Assembly (NCBI GenBank): GCA_031256755.1
Contig: JAIRPZ010000116.1
Coordinates: 1 to 8,325 of the forward strand
Source: Planctomycetaceae bacterium
GTDB taxonomy: Bacteria; Planctomycetota; Planctomycetia; Pirellulales; Thermoguttaceae
Direction of reading: 5' to 3'
DNA: 8,325 bases
The position numbers were made by a program, and so were the translations under genes. Below the pieces are notes generated by a model. It was not told the origin of the DNA. It did not search any database and saw only the letters and a program-made list of their open reading frames with translations. Positions within the stretch are counted from its first letter, which is position 1, and every line of letters starts with the position of its first letter. Of this stretch, positions 6,031 to 8,325 are shown piece by piece.

Positions 6031-6045
6031 TGCCGGTTTCCGGCA
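6031..6045. promoter_or_regulatory. Palindrome just upstream of the sigma-54 promoter
   Basis: TGCCGG-3 nt-CCGGCA, a perfect 6-bp inverted repeat ending 3 bp before the -24 element. The place suits a repressor or activator site. It differs from the enteric NtrC site (TGCACCA-N3-TGGTGCA in form) while sharing the TGC...GCA ends and the 3-nt centre. Regulator unknown. Confidence 0.4.
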
Positions 6046-6100
6046 AATCGGGACAAAATCTTCCAAAGAATAGGGATTTTACCCGAAAATTGCGGCGAAT

Positions 6101-6655
6101 TCAATCCTCCGGCAACGCCGACGAGCGACAAATTTGTTCTTTTTGCGAGTTAGAAACAACAATTTCGTCTGCGGCGGCAGCGGCGAGCCGGTGCAGCGGT
6201 TCTTCTGTCAGCCGGTAGGTGAGCCATTCGGAAACCGGTTGGCCTCCGAGTTTTTCGTAAAATGCGATGCTTTTTTGATTCCAATGAAGAACCTGCCAGT
6301 CGATCCGGCAGCAATTGCTTTCGGCGGCGATACGTGCCGATTCGCAAAACAGCCGTGTGCCGATACCCCGTTTGCGGAATTCCGGCATGACGAATAAATC
6401 TTCGATGTACAATCCCGGTCGGGCGCGGAAAGTCGCATAGACCCGATAAAACAACACGAACCCTGCCGGTTGACCGGAATATTCTGCCAGCAGCACCTCG
6501 ATTTTCCGCTGTTCTATCCAATCTGCCAAAATGTCTGCCGTCATGGCAACGGAATCGGAAAGATGTTCGTATTCTGCCAGTTCTTTGATAAACTGCAAAA
6601 CGAGCGGGGCATCTTCTTTGCCGGCTTGCCGGATAACGATGGCAGACATACGCAT
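6101..6655 (-). CDS. GNAT N-acetyltransferase, SSAT-like
   Basis: From ATG 6655 the protein has 184 residues. It begins MRMSAIVIRQAGKEDAP and shows the GNAT fold in order: LVLQFIKELAEYE helix (about 18-30), strands EVLLAEYSGQPAGFVLFY (53-70), the YIEDLFVMPEFRKRGIGTRLF block (83-103) with acetyl-CoA-binding R-x-x-G-x-G/A, then VLHWNQKSIAFYEKLGG (122-138) and WLTYRLT. The GLYIEDLFV and HWNQ..IAFYEKLG signatures are typical of the spermidine/spermine acetyltransferase-like group, so a polyamine or other small amine is a plausible acceptor; the substrate is not proven. The last 25 residues are an extra Ala-rich, polar tail. The frame is open further to 6829, but that part overlaps the kinase gene and is not protein-like. 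A promoter 7 nt before 6655 and the lack of a ribosome site support 6655, or 6649, as start. Confidence 0.88.
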   Translation of the reverse strand: MRMSAIVIRQAGKEDAPLVLQFIKELAEYEHLSDSVAMTADILADWIEQRKIEVLLAEYSGQPAGFVLFYRVYATFRARPGLYIEDLFVMPEFRKRGIGTRLFCESARIAAESNCCRIDWQVLHWNQKSIAFYEKLGGQPVSEWLTYRLTEEPLHRLAAAAADEIVVSNSQKEQICRSSALPED

Positions 6656-6662
6656 TTTTCGC

Positions 6663-6690
6663 AGTATAAAGATCGCCGCCGGGAAGTCAA
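6663..6690 (-). promoter_or_regulatory. Sigma-70-type promoter of the acetyltransferase gene
   Basis: Minus strand: TTGACT (6685-6690), 16-bp spacer, TATACT (6663-6668). Both boxes are one base from consensus. Only seven bases separate the -10 box from ATG 6655, so transcription is predicted to begin at or beside the start codon. It lies in the 47-bp gap after the kinase stop and gives the acetyltransferase independent expression. Confidence 0.65.
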
Positions 6691-6702
6691 GCGGGCGCGG
6701 AC

Positions 6703-8217
6703 TTACCGTGCTGGAGACACGCCGAAAAAAACCATCAGCAGTGCCGCCAGAATGCCGGCAAAAAAAACCGCCGCAATGTAGCCGGCAAAAAATAATGTCC
6801 AAAACCAAACCGGCAAATACCGGTACCAATCCGCCGGCGCAGCATGACCTGCGCCGCCCTGCCCCTGAACATTCTCCGCAGAAGGCAAATTCCCGTCCGC
6901 TGCCGCTGCCGTTTTGACCGGCTGCGTTATCGAAGATGCCGGATTGCGGCGGAATGTCTGCGTGAACATTCGGGAATCCGAAGCAGACCGGGAACCCTCC
7001 GCCTCGGAATTGCCGAAAAGATTGACATTTTCTTCCGCCGCCGCAAAAACAGAAGAACCCAACTGATCTTCCGTTTCCGCAAGAGATTCCGGCTTTATCT
7101 TTTGCAGACCGAAATGCACCCGGAATTTTCCCGTTCCCTTCGCCGGTGTCGGGAAACGGTCAAACTCATCCGTTTCGGCATAACCGTTGGCAATCAGCCA
7201 GTTCTCAAAATCACGGGCGGCTTCCCTTGCCGATTGCTGCCGGTCGACCGGTTTCTTCGCCATCATTTTCCTGCAAAGTGCCACAAGATCCGCAGGCGTA
7301 TCCGGCCGGTCAAGCAGAATATCCGCAGGTTCCGTTTGCTGATGATCAAGAAGACGTTTAGAAACCGATCCTTCGGGAAACGGCGCATGTCCCGTTAAAC
7401 AAAAATACAGAACGCCGCCGAGTGCGTAAATGTCCGCTCTGGCATCGACTTTGTGACTGTCAATGGCTTGTTCCGGCGCGAGATAATCCGCCGTTCCGAG
7501 AATTGTATCTTCCTGAATATGAGTGATCCGTCCTTCATAAACCTGTTCATTGAGCAATGCTAAACCGAGGTCAAGGATTTTGACTTCTCCCTGCCGGTTG
7601 ACGAGAATGTTGCTCGGTTTCACATCGCGGTGAATGACTCCGACAGCGTGAGCGTGAGCAAGCGCGTCCGCCGTTTGCCGCAGGATATTGACAATACGCG
7701 GAAACGGCACTTTTCCTTCGCGGTCAATAATCGTTTGCAGGTTATCGCCGGGGAAATACTCCATAATGATATAATGCAGATCGCCTTCGTGATCAAAATC
7801 GTAAGCCCGGATAATGTTCGGGTGATCGAGCGAGGCGATGGCTTGCGCCTCCCGGATAAAACGTTCCAGAAAAATGGCTTTTTCAAGACGCTTTCGGGGC
7901 AATACTTTGATGGCCACCCGCCGCTGCATCAAGATGTGTTCGGCAAGATAGACGGAACTCATTCCGCCGGAACCGATATGCCCCAAAATCTTGTATTGAC
8001 GCAGGAAAAATCCTTTATAGCGTCCTTTGAGCAGTTGCCGGGCTTGCCATGCGGTGAGAACCGATTGCCGGACAAATTGATCAGCGACATAACGGGGATT
8101 TTCCCGCTGTTCGGACGTTAATTCTTTTTCGAGCAGGGCAACGGCGGCGGTCAGTTTGACTTCATCGGCGATCCCGCTGCGGCGTACTAAATCAATAAAT
8201 TCCGAAACCGTATCCAT
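6703..8217 (-). CDS. Tail-anchored Ser/Thr protein kinase (PknB-like)
   Basis: A 504-aa Hanks-type kinase that phosphorylates Ser/Thr of unknown targets. Residues 1-70 are a helical block ending WQARQLLKGRYKGFFL, seen in many planctomycete kinases. The kinase domain spans about 75-340: glycine loop GHIGSGGMSSVYLA (79-92), ATP lysine in VAIKVL (K104), helix-C Glu in REAQ (E123), catalytic HRDVKPSN (196-203), metal-binding DLG (216-218, the common bacterial variant of DFG), APEQ (247-250) and ADIYALGG (261-268). All catalytic residues are present. A polar linker of about 125 residues with Ala, Gly and acidic stretches follows, then a hydrophobic segment (about 467-500, WFWTLFFAGYIAAVFF onward) and SPAR at the end. 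There is no extracellular sensor domain, so the kinase is probably tail-anchored with its domain in the cytoplasm. No ribosome site precedes ATG 8217, but a TAAAAT box sits 6 nt upstream. Neighbours give no hint of the target. Confidence 0.95.
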   Translation of the reverse strand: MDTVSEFIDLVRRSGIADEVKLTAAVALLEKELTSEQRENPRYVADQFVRQSVLTAWQARQLLKGRYKGFFLRQYKILGHIGSGGMSSVYLAEHILMQRRVAIKVLPRKRLEKAIFLERFIREAQAIASLDHPNIIRAYDFDHEGDLHYIIMEYFPGDNLQTIIDREGKVPFPRIVNILRQTADALAHAHAVGVIHRDVKPSNILVNRQGEVKILDLGLALLNEQVYEGRITHIQEDTILGTADYLAPEQAIDSHKVDARADIYALGGVLYFCLTGHAPFPEGSVSKRLLDHQQTEPADILLDRPDTPADLVALCRKMMAKKPVDRQQSAREAARDFENWLIANGYAETDEFDRFPTPAKGTGKFRVHFGLQKIKPESLAETEDQLGSSVFAAAEENVNLFGNSEAEGSRSASDSRMFTQTFRRNPASSITQPVKTAAAADGNLPSAENVQGQGGAGHAAPADWYRYLPVWFWTLFFAGYIAAVFFAGILAALLMVFFGVSPAR

Positions 8218-8223
8218 AACGGT

Positions 8224-8229
8224 ATTTTA
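8224..8229 (-). promoter_or_regulatory. Possible -10 box of the kinase gene
   Basis: TAAAAT on the minus strand ends six bases before ATG 8217 (ACCGTT then ATG). The spacing equals that of the promoters found before the acetyltransferase and endonuclease genes. No convincing -35 box lies 16-18 bp upstream, so support is modest. The remaining bases to the window end (8230-8325) show only a short open minus-strand frame of 32 codons ending TAA at 8227 and nothing recognisable. Confidence 0.3.
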
Positions 8230-8325
8230 CCACAAAGATCGCCGGTATACCGCCGCACCCGTATTTTCCGTTACGGATAACCGTACCGCTTCGGACTTTG
8301 ATCGGTTGTTCTTTGAATTGATAAT

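Noticed and set aside
6656..6829. Upstream extension of the acetyltransferase frame
   Set aside because: It overlaps the kinase C-terminus, contains no GNAT sequence, and a good promoter lies inside it.
8227..8325. Open minus-strand frame reaching the window edge and ending TAA 9 bp before the kinase start
   Set aside because: Only 32 codons with no recognisable motif; could be a gene end but cannot be supported.

Overview
The window looks like a fragment of a planctomycete genome. The best evidence is the rightmost gene, a Ser/Thr protein kinase whose N-terminal block (a short helical region, then WQARQLLKGRYKGFFL directly before the glycine loop) matches what I know of planctomycete kinases. 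A type III glutamine synthetase and mixed translation signals (some genes with Shine-Dalgarno sites, some apparently leaderless) fit with this. The lineage below phylum cannot be fixed from the sequence. All convincing genes lie on the minus strand, so transcription runs from high to low coordinates.

Right half (about 3755-8325) is GC-richer, housekeeping-like chromosome: the kinase with a C-terminal membrane anchor (6703-8217), a GNAT acetyltransferase of the SSAT-like group with its own sigma-70-type promoter (6101-6655), and a complete glnN-type glutamine synthetase (3755-5920) preceded by a near-perfect sigma-54 promoter and two short palindromes.

Left half (about 1-3780) is AT-richer and looks like a decayed restriction-modification island docked onto the 3' end of the glutamine synthetase gene. 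In transcription order it holds a complete beta-type adenine methyltransferase (DPPYN, 2464-3513), a 47-aa stub with a good ribosome site (2266-2409), a HEAT-repeat/DNA methyltransferase cut off just after its TSPPY motif (1385-2065), a PD-(D/E)XK-like restriction endonuclease candidate with a BamHI-type D...ExE signature (407-1363), and a small coupled ORF whose reading frame seems broken (41-405).

The most striking structure is a roughly 255-bp direct repeat (2047-2303 and 3524-3778, about 94-95 percent identical by hand alignment). It contains the last codons and stop of the glutamine synthetase gene, a long hairpin that pairs properly only in the minus-strand RNA, and the leader just before each methyltransferase gene. 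So the methyltransferase-plus-stub segment is bracketed by two diverged copies of the glutamine synthetase tail. This suggests insertion or unequal recombination at the gene end, with the stub and the truncated methyltransferase as scars. No tRNA, rRNA, CRISPR array, transposase or integrase was seen.
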